Source of the DNA: Pseudonocardiaceae bacterium YIM PH 21723 | GTDB taxonomy: Bacteria; Actinomycetota; Actinomycetes; Mycobacteriales; Pseudonocardiaceae | DNA length: 64,000 nucleotides | Direction: 5' to 3' | Assembly: GCA_003600225.1 (NCBI GenBank) | Contig: QZFT01000011.1 | Coordinates: 62,001 to 126,000 of the forward strand | Part shown: positions 51,919 to 60,979 of the stretch, in pieces | Numbering within the stretch: the first letter of the stretch is position 1 | How the letters are laid out: the number at the start of each line of letters is the position of its first letter | Notes under the pieces: model-generated | What the model was told of the DNA's origin: nothing | Database searches by the model: none | What the model saw: the letters and a program-made list of their open reading frames with translations, nothing else | Translations under genes and position numbers: made by a program

Positions 51919-53967
51919 TTACCTGGGGCTCTCCGGATACGGCAGCGCGGTCATGTCGCCCGAGGGCCGGGTGCTGGGAATCGGCGGCGGCGCGCTCGGC
52001 GACGGGGCTGAGGTCTTGGCGTCGCTCGGTACCGGCGGCCGGGGCCTGTCGGTCAGCTTCGGGAACTCGGGCTGCGGGTTACCGGCCCGGGGACGCTGTG
52101 GCTGGGCGGCGGGCGGCGGCGGTGGCGCGACCGAGACACTGGGCGGATCCGTCGGCCTGGCGGCGGGCGGGGCCAGCGCGCCTGGCCTGCTGGTCACGTA
52201 ACCGTTCATGAAGTCCCGCCAGATGCAGGCGGGCTCGTCCTCGCCGAAGATCGAGTGGTTCGCCCCGGACGGGCGGCAGGGGAAGTTGCCCTTGATCGCG
52301 GTGAGCTTGTCCGTGCCGACCCACACCGCGGTGGACACCTGGGTGGTGGCGCCGGCGAACCAGGCCGCCGAGGTGTTCACCGCCGGGCTGCCGTCGCCGT
52401 ACTGCACGAAACCGGCCTTGTCGATCGGATCGGCCCGCCGCACCTTCTCCATGCCGCCGACGTCGGCGGGCTTGCCGCGCAGCGTCTTCTTCACCGCGTC
52501 GCTGATCTTGCGGCTGTTGGTGGCGTCGCCGAAGGCCCAGCCGTCCGCGTGGGTGCGCTGGTAGATGACCGCGTCGGTCTTCGGATCGATGATCTTGTCG
52601 ATGAAGTGCACGTTGGTCTTGCGGCCGGTGTAGAAGGTGGCGTACCCGGCGGCGATGTCGACCGGCTTCATCGGATACTGGCCGATCGACATCTTCTGGT
52701 AGTCCGGCTTGCCGTCCTTCTCCGCCAGGTTCGGCGCTCCGGCCTGCGCGGCGACGGAGTTGATCAGCGCGGCGGGGGCGTCGCCCCGGCCCTGCTGGGC
52801 GTCGGCGGCGGCGATGTACGGCGCGAACGCGGTGCCCGGCGCCTGCGCGGCGTTGGCGTAGTCCAGGTACAGGCCGGGCCGGAACTCGCCGCCGTAGTAG
52901 GCCAGCACGTCACCGGCGCCCGGTTCCACGGCCGCCGCGGCGGCCCGCAGGTTCTCCGGCTGATTGGCCATCACCCCGCGCACCGACCTGATCAGCTGGT
53001 CCTGCGCGTTCTTGTCGATGGTGGACACCACACGCAGGCCGCGACCCTGCACCTCGGAACGGGTCAGGCCGTCCAGTTCGCCGCTGTCCAGTTCGGCCAG
53101 CACCTGGTTCGACACGTGCTCCAGGGGAGTGTTGCTGCCGGTGCCCAGGTCGATGGTCTTCGGGAACTGCTGCTTGTCCCGCTCGGCCTTGGAGATCACG
53201 CCGTGCTTGACCATGGCGTCCAGCGTGTAGCCCCAGCGGAAGCGGGCGTACTCGCTGAGCCCGTTCTCGCCGCCCGCCTTCGGCTTCTGGATCAGGCCGG
53301 CCAGCAACGCGGCCTCGTTGAGCTTCAGGTCCCTGGCCGGCTTGTCGAAGTAGGCCCGGGCCGCCTCCTCGATGCCGTATCCGGTGCGGCCGAAGTAGAT
53401 GGTGTTCAGGTAGGCGGTGATGATCTCCTGCTTGCTGGACTTCGCGGTCAGCTTGCCCGCGGAGATGATCTCCTTGAACTTCCGGCTGTACGTGTGCTCG
53501 GCGTTCTTGGTCGCCACCTTGATGTACTGCTGGGTGATCCCGGAACCACCGCCGTTCCCGCCCAGCCCGACCTGCCCGGCGACGGCGCGCAGCACGCCGA
53601 TCGGGTCGAAGCCGTTGTTCGACTCGAAGCTGGGGTCCTCGGCCGCGATGGCCGCCTGGAACATCACCGGCGCGATGTCGTCATGCCCGACGAGCGCGCG
53701 CTGGGCGCTGGTCTGGTCCAGCCGGGCCAGTTCGGTCCTGCCGTCCACGTAGGTGATCGACAGACCCTTGCGTTGCTCGGCGGCGATCTCGTCCACCGAC
53801 TTCACATCCACGACCAGCCAGCCGACCGCGAACGCGGTCAGCATGATGAGCGCCAGCGCACCCGCGCCGATCAGTGTCCACTGTCCGGCTTTTCGCCAGT
53901 TGACGCGCTGTGCGCGCACCCGGTTCAGACGCACGGTTATGGCGGACTCCCCCGATGTCTGCTTCAC
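51919..53967 (-). CDS. class A PBP paralogue with degenerate transpeptidase domain
   Basis: About 682 residues. One membrane helix (WTLIGAGALALIMLTAFAVGWLVVDV) precedes an intact-looking GT51 glycosyltransferase domain: AAIAAEDPSFESNNGFDPIGVLRAV, GGSGITQQYIKVATKN, YLNTIYFGRTGYGIEEAARAYF. The transpeptidase domain is recognisable in sequence (AAAVEPGAGDVLAYYGG, TTQVSTAVWVG), but the SxxK motif is replaced by TAFA (APGTAFAPY), no SxN stands in the usual place, and KTG reads KAG. It can therefore polymerise glycan strands at most. The two paralogues upstream keep all three motifs. The start is uncertain: GTG 53967 or 53934. It is co-oriented with the GT87 gene. Confidence 0.85.
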   Translation of the reverse strand: MKQTSGESAITVRLNRVRAQRVNWRKAGQWTLIGAGALALIMLTAFAVGWLVVDVKSVDEIAAEQRKGLSITYVDGRTELARLDQTSAQRALVGHDDIAPVMFQAAIAAEDPSFESNNGFDPIGVLRAVAGQVGLGGNGGGSGITQQYIKVATKNAEHTYSRKFKEIISAGKLTAKSSKQEIITAYLNTIYFGRTGYGIEEAARAYFDKPARDLKLNEAALLAGLIQKPKAGGENGLSEYARFRWGYTLDAMVKHGVISKAERDKQQFPKTIDLGTGSNTPLEHVSNQVLAELDSGELDGLTRSEVQGRGLRVVSTIDKNAQDQLIRSVRGVMANQPENLRAAAAAVEPGAGDVLAYYGGEFRPGLYLDYANAAQAPGTAFAPYIAAADAQQGRGDAPAALINSVAAQAGAPNLAEKDGKPDYQKMSIGQYPMKPVDIAAGYATFYTGRKTNVHFIDKIIDPKTDAVIYQRTHADGWAFGDATNSRKISDAVKKTLRGKPADVGGMEKVRRADPIDKAGFVQYGDGSPAVNTSAAWFAGATTQVSTAVWVGTDKLTAIKGNFPCRPSGANHSIFGEDEPACIWRDFMNGYVTSRPGALAPPAARPTDPPSVSVAPPPPPAAQPQRPRAGNPQPEFPKLTDRPRPPVPSDAKTSAPSPSAPPPIPSTRPSGDMTALPYPESPR

Positions 53968-54142
53968 GCCACCGAAGGTAGTGGTTCCGTAGCCCGTTTG
54001 GGGGAGTCGCACGCCGTTGTGTCACGCTTATTACAGGGCCAATACCTTTTGTTCCACGGCTATTACACAAAGGGCGCAACTCGTCCGTTTGGTTCAGCCC
54101 GCATCGTGGCACAAAGCGACTGGGCGGGCTGGGTCTGGTGCT

Positions 54143-54533
54143 TTGTCGAAGGCGGCTTTGGAGGGGGAGGCGGGTGGGCTGGGGCGTCTTTCCTGCCTGG
54201 CCGTTGGGTGGGGGCACGCCGGTCTGGCTGTCGGGCGGGTTGGGCCCTGATCACTTCCGGTGCGGACCTGCGCGTAACTGGTGGGGCTACTGATGCCAGT
54301 GGTGCCCCTGTGGGTGAATCGGTCGGCAATGTTCCATCTTCAAGATGGATCCGGGGCCCCGGATCCATCTTGAAGATGGAACAACACCTGAGTCCACAGT
54401 AGACAGTGGTTGATTGCCGCGCCTGACCCCGCGCAGCGGGCCCGACCGCCCAGACAGGCGTGCGCCCACCCGACACGCAGGCAGGAAAGACGTGGCCCTC
54501 AGCCCATCTCCCCCTCCAAAGCGTCTTTCCCCA
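54143..54533. repeat. long palindromic repeat element, copy 2 (inverted orientation)
   Basis: Same outer arms as copy 1. The core at 54330-54383 is a perfect 54-bp palindrome with no loop, centred on GGGGCCCC, and each half contains its own smaller palindrome CCATCTTCAAGATGG. The inner arm with TGATCACTTCCGGTGCGGA is on the left here and the CCACTGT-type arm on the right, so the element is inverted relative to copies 1 and 3. It occupies most of the gap between two PBP genes (53968-54597). Confidence 0.88.
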
Positions 54534-54560
54534 AGCCACCAGACCCAGCCCGCGCAAAGC

Positions 54561-54592
54561 GATGGGCCCCGATCCGGAGATCGGGGCCCATC
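54561..54592 (-). terminator. terminator of the middle PBP gene
   Basis: 14-bp perfect stem (GATGGGCCCCGATC) with a 4-base loop, five bases behind the stop codon at 54598. Confidence 0.8.
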
Positions 54593-54597
54593 TGCGT

Positions 54598-56883
54598 CTA
54601 TTCCTCGTTGCTGCGCGGCGTTCCGCCGCCGCCTCCGCCCCCGCCGCCGGGGAATGTCGGCGGGCCGGGCCGGGTCGGTGGATCCGACGGCTCCGTCGTC
54701 GGCGGCTTGCTGGTCGGCGGCTTCGGGCAGTTGATACCCGGGATGCACGGCTTGTTGGTGGTGCTCGGGTCCGGGTCTTCCCCGCCGGAGGTCGTGGTCG
54801 GCGGGATCAGCGTGACCGAGGTCGGCCGCGGGGCGTTGGTGAACGTGTCGTCACCGTTGTTATTGCCGCCTCCGCCGAAGAACTTGGTCGCCGGCAGGAA
54901 TCGGTCCATCGGCTTGCCCGCCAGGTAGCCGTTCAGGAACGACTTCCAGATGCAGGCCGGCTCGTCGGCGCCGTAGATGTCGTGTGCTTCCACCGAGTTC
55001 GAGCTGCGGCACGGGAAGTTGCCCTTGAGCGCGATGGGTCCGTTGGACTTCGGGTCGTCCGCGCCCACCCACACCGCGGTGGAGACCTGCGGGGTGTAGC
55101 CGACGAACCAGGCCTGGGTGTTCTCGTTGGGCGCCATGCCCTCCGCGCCCTGGACCGTTCCACTCTTCGCGGCCGCGGGCCGGTTGTTCGCCAGACGGGC
55201 GCCGGAGTAGGGCACCACGGCCTCCATCGCCCTGGTCACCGTGCGGGCGATGTCGGTGTTGTTCTGCGCGTTGGCCTCATCGAACACCGGCTTGTTCTTC
55301 GCCTCGAAGTGCCACATGTCCGTGCCCTTGTCATCGATGATCTTCGCGATGAAGTGCACGTCGTTCCGCTTGCCGTCGTTCACGAAGCTGCCGAACGCGT
55401 TGGCCATGTCCTTCGGGGTGACGGTGTACTCGCCCAGCGCGATACCGGCGTTCGTCACGCCGTCCGCTCCCTGAAGCGTCTTGACCGTTTTGCCGTCGCT
55501 GGTGAACTTCTCCGGGATGCCCGCCTCGTGCGCCGCGTCGGCGATCTGCGGCGGGGTCACGTCGCCCTTGGTCACCATGTCGATGAACACCGTGTTGATC
55601 GACTGCCGGATGCCCTCCCACAGCGAGCAGCGGCTGCAGGTCGGCGTGCCCGCGTTCTGCACCTCGACACCCGGCGCGTAGCCGGGGAAGACCTGCGGCA
55701 GGCCGGTGTAGGTCCGGTTCGGGCTGATGTTGTTCTTCAGCGCCGCGGTCAACGCGAACGGCTTGAACGTGGAGCCCGGCGGCTGGGCGCGGCTCGCATA
55801 GTCCAGGAACCGCTCGTTGTTCCGCTCGCCGCCGTAGTAGGCCAGCACACCGCCGGTCCGCGGGTCGGTCGCCACCAGCGCCGAACGCAGGTTGGCGGGC
55901 TGGTTGGCCATGATCTCGCGGGCCGCCTCGATCGCCCGGTCCTGGGCGCCCTTGTCGATCGTCGTGACGACCTTGTAGCCCTTGGCGGAGATGGTCGCCG
56001 CGCCGATACCGCCCGTGTCGCCGTTGGCCAGTTCGTCGTTGACCTGGTTCTTGATGTACTGGTTCGGGCCGGATCCGGAGCCCAGGAACGGCTGGATGTT
56101 CTCCGGGAACTTCAGGCCCGCCCGGTCCGCCTGGCTCATGAGGTTGTTCTTGTTCAGCTGGGCCTGCACGTACTTGAACCGCTCGACGCTCACCTCGTTG
56201 GGCAACGTGTTGCCCGAGCTGGGCTGCTGGATCAAGCCGGCCAGCAGGGCGGACTCGCTGGGGGTGAGCTCCTTGGCGGAGTGGCCGAAGTAGGCCTTCG
56301 CCGCCTCCTGCACCCCGTAGGCGTCGCGTCCGAAGTAGATGGTGTTCAGGTAGCCGGTGATGATCTCGTCCTTGGTCGCGACGCTGGTCATCTTGGCCGC
56401 GGAGACGATCTCGACGAACTTCCGGGTGATCGTCGGCGCATCGCTCGCGGTGGCCACCTTGATGTACTGCTGGGTGATGCCGGAACCGCCGGACTGGTCG
56501 ACCAGTCCGAGCTGGCCGGCCACCGCACGCACCACGCCGAGCGGGTCGAAGCCCCGGTTGGACAGGAACGTCGGGTCCTCGGCGGCCATGGCCGCGTCCC
56601 GCATGCTCTGCGCGATGTCACCGGAGCCGACGATCGTGCGCGGCTTGCCGGTGATCTTGCCCAGCTCGGTGACGCCGTCGTTGTACATCAACGTGACGCC
56701 CTGGCCCTGCTTGGCGGCGATCTGCTGTGGGGTGTCCACATCGATCACGAACCAGCCGATGATGAAGGCGATACCGGGGATCAGGATGGCAGCGGCCAGC
56801 CCGATCAACACCCACTGCCGGACCTTCGCCCACCTGCCCGCCTCTGGCTCGGGCGTATCCGGTTCCAGCTCTTGCACACTCAT
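54598..56883 (-). CDS. class A penicillin-binding protein (bifunctional), middle paralogue
   Basis: About 761 residues from ATG 56883. One membrane helix (VLIGLAAAILIPGIAFIIGWFVIDV), the GT51 domain (MAAEDPTFLSNRGFDPLGVVRAV, GSGITQQYIKVATA, YLNTIYFGRDAYGVQEAAKAYF), then a complete transpeptidase domain with SxxK in PPGSTFKPFALTA, SxN in RQSINTVFID and KSG in AAAKSGTVQG. A Cys pair in TPTCSRCSLWEG and another in NKPCIPGINCPKPP are extra. The tail is Pro/Thr/Gly-rich and probably lies in the wall. It makes and crosslinks peptidoglycan. It stands between its two paralogues, each gene with its own terminator. Confidence 0.93.
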   Translation of the reverse strand: MSVQELEPDTPEPEAGRWAKVRQWVLIGLAAAILIPGIAFIIGWFVIDVDTPQQIAAKQGQGVTLMYNDGVTELGKITGKPRTIVGSGDIAQSMRDAAMAAEDPTFLSNRGFDPLGVVRAVAGQLGLVDQSGGSGITQQYIKVATASDAPTITRKFVEIVSAAKMTSVATKDEIITGYLNTIYFGRDAYGVQEAAKAYFGHSAKELTPSESALLAGLIQQPSSGNTLPNEVSVERFKYVQAQLNKNNLMSQADRAGLKFPENIQPFLGSGSGPNQYIKNQVNDELANGDTGGIGAATISAKGYKVVTTIDKGAQDRAIEAAREIMANQPANLRSALVATDPRTGGVLAYYGGERNNERFLDYASRAQPPGSTFKPFALTAALKNNISPNRTYTGLPQVFPGYAPGVEVQNAGTPTCSRCSLWEGIRQSINTVFIDMVTKGDVTPPQIADAAHEAGIPEKFTSDGKTVKTLQGADGVTNAGIALGEYTVTPKDMANAFGSFVNDGKRNDVHFIAKIIDDKGTDMWHFEAKNKPVFDEANAQNNTDIARTVTRAMEAVVPYSGARLANNRPAAAKSGTVQGAEGMAPNENTQAWFVGYTPQVSTAVWVGADDPKSNGPIALKGNFPCRSSNSVEAHDIYGADEPACIWKSFLNGYLAGKPMDRFLPATKFFGGGGNNNGDDTFTNAPRPTSVTLIPPTTTSGGEDPDPSTTNKPCIPGINCPKPPTSKPPTTEPSDPPTRPGPPTFPGGGGGGGGGTPRSNEE

Positions 56884-57202
56884 CGCGACATCACGTCTTA
56901 CATCTCCGTGTTCGTGCTCTGGGGCCACTCGAACGGCGCAAGCCTACGGGCTCCGCGCGTTTTGCGGCAGGAGCAGGACTACGCCTGGAGTACTGCGGTA
57001 CCCGAGGACGGTCCACCTATAAAGACGGACCATCCGGTCGAGTGGTTGCTCGTCCGGCCGTCGCGATACCGGGCGAGCCCCCTGCCGGGCTCAGTGCCGG
57101 CCGGTCAGCCGCATGGTGTTGCCCTGGAACTTGCAGCCGGCTGCGGCCGCCGTCACGGGACCAGAGAATTCGAATACGACTCGGCGAGCTGACCCCAATA
57201 AA

Positions 57203-57243
57203 CGGCGCGGGCCCCGATCGACATTCGATCGGGGCCCGCGCCG
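57203..57243 (-). terminator. terminator of the PonA1-like gene
   Basis: 18-bp perfect GC-rich stem (CGGCGCGGGCCCCGATCG and complement) with a 5-base loop, directly behind the stop codon at 57247. It shares GGGCCCCGATC with the terminator at 54561. Confidence 0.85.
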
Positions 57244-57246
57244 TGG

Positions 57247-60200
57247 TCATCTACCGAGATCCGGTGGCTGGTTCGGCCTTCCTGGCCTGCCCGGTTTCGT
57301 CGTTTCCGACGGCTGGTTCGGATCGGTCGGGTCGCCCGGCTTGGGCGTCGTGGTCCGGTAGCAGCTCGGCGGCGGGATCAGCGAGCTGCACCGCGGGTCC
57401 TTGGCCGGGTTCCGCTCGTCATCCTCACTGGACGGCTTCGTCGACGTCGTGCTCGGCTTCGCCGAGCTGGACGAGGGCACGTCCTCCTGAGTGTCGCCCA
57501 TGATCGTCGCCGGCGGGAACGCCTCTTGCTTCGAGTTCGCCAGGTAGTCGTTCATGAACTTCTGCCAGATGTAACCCGGCTCGGCAGCACCGTAGATCGG
57601 GTGGTTCCGGCCCCGGGTGGCACTGACGTAGTTGCCGCGAATCGCCTGCTGATTGCCCTTGGCGCCGACCCAGACCGCGGTGGACACGCTCGGGGTGAAG
57701 CCGACCATCCAGGCCGCCGAGTTCTCGATGGTGCTGCCCGGAAGCTGAACCGTTCCGGTCTTGGCGCCGGTCGGCCGGCCGCCCTTCAGCCCGATGCCCG
57801 AGGAGCCGGCGATCGGTTGCAGCGTCTTGGTCACGTTGCGGGCGATCTGCTTGTTGCGCGACGGGTTGTTCTCGTCGAAGGCGAGCGATTCTTCCTTCTT
57901 CGCACTCCACACCGGCTCGCCGCTGACCGGATTGATGATCTTCTCGATGACGTGTGCCTGGTGCTTGACGCCGTCATTGGCGAAGGTGCCGTAGGCATTG
58001 GCCATGTCGACCGTCCGCACGCCGTACTGGCCGAGCGCGATACCGGCCTCGATCGAACCGTCCGCCTCCTGCAGGGACGGCTTACCGTTCGGGAGCAGCT
58101 CCGGGATGCCGGCTTCCAGCGCCGCCCGGCGCACGTTCTGCACCTTGGTCTTGAGCGCCATGTCCACGAAGACCGTGTTCACCGAATTCTGCATGGCGAC
58201 GGCGGCATTGATGTTTCCGTATCCCTTGCCCTCCGAGTTGGACACCTCGTAGTGGCCCTGGAAGGTGCGGGGGGAGCTGCCGTCGTAGTGGTCGTAGATG
58301 CTGCCGCCCTGCTCCAGCGAGGCGGCCATCACGAACGGCTTGAACGAGGAGCCGGGCTGGAGCGGGTTGGACCCGAAGTCGAACTGTGAATCATCGTCGA
58401 ACGTGCCGCCGTAATAGGCGATGATGCCGCCGGTCTTCGGGTCGGTGGCCACCAGCGAGGTACGCAGGTATTCCGGCTGGTCCTGCATGATCGCCGCGGC
58501 TGCCTGCTCGGCCTTGGTCTGGGCCTGCTCATTGATCGTGGTGACGATCCGATAGCCCTTGGTGCGCACCGTGTTCGCATCCAGGCCGGTCTTCTTCAGC
58601 TCGTCCAGCACCAGGTTCTTGATGTACACCTTGGGGCCGTCGGCCAGGCTGATCGTCGGGTTCTTGGTCTCCGGGAACGCCATGCCCTTGCGATCGGACT
58701 CCTTGAGCGAGCCGTTCTTCACCATCGCGTCCAGCGCGTACTCGAACCGGTCGTGAATGACCTGCGGGAACGTCTTGGTGTTGCCCTGACTCGGGCGCTG
58801 GATCAGGCCGGCCAGCAGTGCCGACTGCTGGACGGTGAGTTCACTGGCATGGACGCCGAAGTAGGCCTTGGCGGCCTCCTCGATGCCGTATCCGGTGCGG
58901 CCGAAGAAGACCGTGTTCAGGTAGCCGGTGAGGATGACGTCCTTGTCGTAGCTGGACGTCATCTTGGCCGCCATGACCATTTCCTTGAACTTACGGGTGT
59001 ACGAGTACTCGTCGTTGTCCGTCGCGACCTTGATGTACTGCTGGGTGATACCGGAACCACCGGACTTGCCGACCAGGCCGGCCTGGCCGGCCACCGCACG
59101 CAGCACGCCCAGCGGGTCGAAGCCCTTGTTGGTCAGGAAGCTCGGGTCCTCGGCGGCGATGGCCGCGTCCTTCATGTGCTGGCTGATCTGGTTGCTCGGC
59201 AGCACCGTCCGGTTCGGGTTGCTTCCCGAGTCCTTCACCATCTGGCTGCCGTCGGTGTAGGCGATGGTGATGCCCGACTGCTGCTTGGCGGCGATCTCGT
59301 TGGGATCCGGCGGGGAGAAGACGAACCAGCCGATGATGAAGGCGACACCGGGGATCAGCACGCAGGCGGCCAGGCCGATGAGCGACCACTGGCGGACCTT
59401 GGGCCAGTTGATGTCGATCCGGCGCGGGCCGTCTCCCTCGCCGTCACCGGGGCCGCCGGGGCCCTGCGGACCGCGGGGCGGTGGCGGGGTGTTGGCCTGG
59501 ATCTGGGTGGCGGGTGTGCCGTCCGGATGGGTCAGCAGGGCCGGTTCCGGCCTGCCGGGGATCCTGCCCGCCGGGGTCGGCGGGATGACCTCGGTCTGCG
59601 CCTCACCGGGCTTCGGCGGGCGGGCGCCACCCGGAGTCGGCGGCATGATCTGGGTCTGCGCGGCGGCCGGGTCCATCGGCGGGCGCTGCGGCGGCGGGCC
59701 CTGGCGCATGCCGTTCTGCGGCGCCGGGCCGCCGGGGCGGTTGCCGTTCGGTAAAGGCACGGCCGGGATGGTCGGCGCGGCTTGAGCTGCTGCGGGCTGC
59801 TGTGGCTTGGGTGCCTGCTGCTGCGGTTGCTGCGCGCCGGGTGCGCCCGGAGCTCCCGGCGTCGGGCGCTTGGCGAAGATGGTGGGCTGCGCGTCGTTCT
59901 TCGGCCGCTGGGTGATCGGCGGCGGCGGAGCGGGCGCCATCGCCGCTGCCGCAGCCGCGGGCGGCGTGGCCTGCGGGGCGGCCGGGCGCTGCTGGGGGCC
60001 GGACTGCTGGGGACCGGTGGGCCGCTGGATGGCAGCCGCCTGCTGCGGGCCGGGCTGCTGTGGAGCCTGCTGAGGAGGCTGAGGGGCGGCCTGCGGCTGT
60101 GCCGGGGCCGGGCCCGGCGGAGGCGTCACCGGCCGCTGAAGGGGCCCTGACTGCCGCTGCGGGGCGTTCTGTTGCGGCTTGGGGCCGTTCGCGTTGACTG

Positions 60201-60306
60201 TCTCGTCCTCGTCATCGTCCCAGTCGGGCATCCACTGACCGGTGTTCTCGGTCGGTGCGTGCCCTGCAGGGTTCTGATGTGGGTTCAATTTGGGGTCGTC
60301 GCTCAC
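57247..60306 (-). CDS. class A penicillin-binding protein with long disordered cytoplasmic region (PonA1-like)
   Basis: A 1019-residue protein. The first ~300 residues are cytoplasmic, acidic at the start (DWDDDEDETVNANG) and then dominated by Pro, Gln, Ala and Gly with repeated QQPGPQQ-like runs. The membrane helix (WSLIGLAACVLIPGVAFIIGWFVF) leads to GT51 (AIAAEDPSFLTNKGFDPLGVLRAV, YLNTVFFGRTGYGIEEAAKAYF) and a complete transpeptidase with SxxK (PGSSFKPFVM), SxN (MQNSVNTVFVD) and KTG (TGAKTGTVQL). The C-tail is Pro-rich with Cys. The neighbourhood (DUF5318, PadR, ino1) matches ponA1 in M. tuberculosis, where the cytoplasmic tail is phosphorylated; this tail is much longer. Confidence 0.92.
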   Translation of the reverse strand: MSDDPKLNPHQNPAGHAPTENTGQWMPDWDDDEDETVNANGPKPQQNAPQRQSGPLQRPVTPPPGPAPAQPQAAPQPPQQAPQQPGPQQAAAIQRPTGPQQSGPQQRPAAPQATPPAAAAAAMAPAPPPPITQRPKNDAQPTIFAKRPTPGAPGAPGAQQPQQQAPKPQQPAAAQAAPTIPAVPLPNGNRPGGPAPQNGMRQGPPPQRPPMDPAAAQTQIMPPTPGGARPPKPGEAQTEVIPPTPAGRIPGRPEPALLTHPDGTPATQIQANTPPPPRGPQGPGGPGDGEGDGPRRIDINWPKVRQWSLIGLAACVLIPGVAFIIGWFVFSPPDPNEIAAKQQSGITIAYTDGSQMVKDSGSNPNRTVLPSNQISQHMKDAAIAAEDPSFLTNKGFDPLGVLRAVAGQAGLVGKSGGSGITQQYIKVATDNDEYSYTRKFKEMVMAAKMTSSYDKDVILTGYLNTVFFGRTGYGIEEAAKAYFGVHASELTVQQSALLAGLIQRPSQGNTKTFPQVIHDRFEYALDAMVKNGSLKESDRKGMAFPETKNPTISLADGPKVYIKNLVLDELKKTGLDANTVRTKGYRIVTTINEQAQTKAEQAAAAIMQDQPEYLRTSLVATDPKTGGIIAYYGGTFDDDSQFDFGSNPLQPGSSFKPFVMAASLEQGGSIYDHYDGSSPRTFQGHYEVSNSEGKGYGNINAAVAMQNSVNTVFVDMALKTKVQNVRRAALEAGIPELLPNGKPSLQEADGSIEAGIALGQYGVRTVDMANAYGTFANDGVKHQAHVIEKIINPVSGEPVWSAKKEESLAFDENNPSRNKQIARNVTKTLQPIAGSSGIGLKGGRPTGAKTGTVQLPGSTIENSAAWMVGFTPSVSTAVWVGAKGNQQAIRGNYVSATRGRNHPIYGAAEPGYIWQKFMNDYLANSKQEAFPPATIMGDTQEDVPSSSSAKPSTTSTKPSSEDDERNPAKDPRCSSLIPPPSCYRTTTPKPGDPTDPNQPSETTKPGRPGRPNQPPDLGR

Positions 60307-60419
60307 GAAATGGCCTTCCAGATCGACGCTTCGGGGCGCCGGTGCTGTTTGTCCGCCGTCTGCGCCTTTACCTCATACGCGGATTAACTTGTCCGAGGCG
60401 CCGGGCGATGCGCGTCACG

Positions 60420-60824
60420 TCACTCCGCTGCTGTCCGTCGCCGGGTCCGAGGGGTTGTCGATTCCCCGGTTCCCAGGGCATAAGACTGCACCAGGTGGTT
60501 CCAGCTACAAGTTCGGCATACCTCTACAACGTAGACGGAGAACTCTTCGAACAGGTTGGCCATCCGCAGCAACTCTTCGCTGGACCGAGCCGAACCCGAT
60601 GCGTGCTTGAGTTCGTCTCCATACACCCACGACACCAGCGTGAGCTGCTCCTTACGGCAAACCGGACACGTGATGCTACTCGGTGAGCCGTGGAACTTCG
60701 CAGCTCGCAGCAGGTAGGGACTCGCGTCACACACCTCGTTGATCCCGGTGCGGCCGGCGTAGACACCCGCGAGCAGCGCACGGCGCTGCAACGCGTAGTC
60801 GACGATCTGCCGCTGGGTTCGCAC
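60420..60824 (-). CDS. DUF5318 family zinc-ribbon-like protein
   Basis: About 134 residues from GTG 60824 (VRTQRQIVDYALQRRALLAGVYAGRTG). Two Cys pairs, SITCPVCRKEQL and VEVCRTCSWNHLVQSY, should bind one zinc. The protein is specific to actinobacteria and lies next to ponA1 and ino1 loci (Rv0049 equivalent, from memory). The function is unknown; a regulatory or RNA/DNA-binding role is possible. It is transcribed toward the PonA1-like gene, 113 bases ahead of it, and divergently from padR. Confidence 0.82.
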   Translation of the reverse strand: MRTQRQIVDYALQRRALLAGVYAGRTGINEVCDASPYLLRAAKFHGSPSSITCPVCRKEQLTLVSWVYGDELKHASGSARSSEELLRMANLFEEFSVYVVEVCRTCSWNHLVQSYALGTGESTTPRTRRRTAAE

Positions 60825-60935
60825 ACAGGACAGAGTACGTGCATGGTGCCGAGGCACGTTGGGCCGATCGGGGCAGGGTGATCTGGCCCACCATCACGTT
60901 GCGTGCGTAGATCGACGATGGAACGGGCATTGATG

Positions 60936-60948
60936 TATCGGAGCGATA
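60936..60948. promoter_or_regulatory. inverted repeat, possible PadR operator
   Basis: TATCG-GAG-CGATA lies about 30 bases before the PadR-type gene and overlaps a -10-like TATAGT. Autoregulation by PadR proteins through such promoter palindromes is common. Confidence 0.45.
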
Positions 60949-60979
60949 TAGTGAGATAAGCCATTCGAGGAGGATCCCC

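Noticed and set aside
52255-57192. Very long plus-strand frames (715 and 910 codons) opposite the PBP genes
   Set aside because: Both run through terminators and a palindromic repeat without any domain; the minus-strand PBPs are unambiguous.
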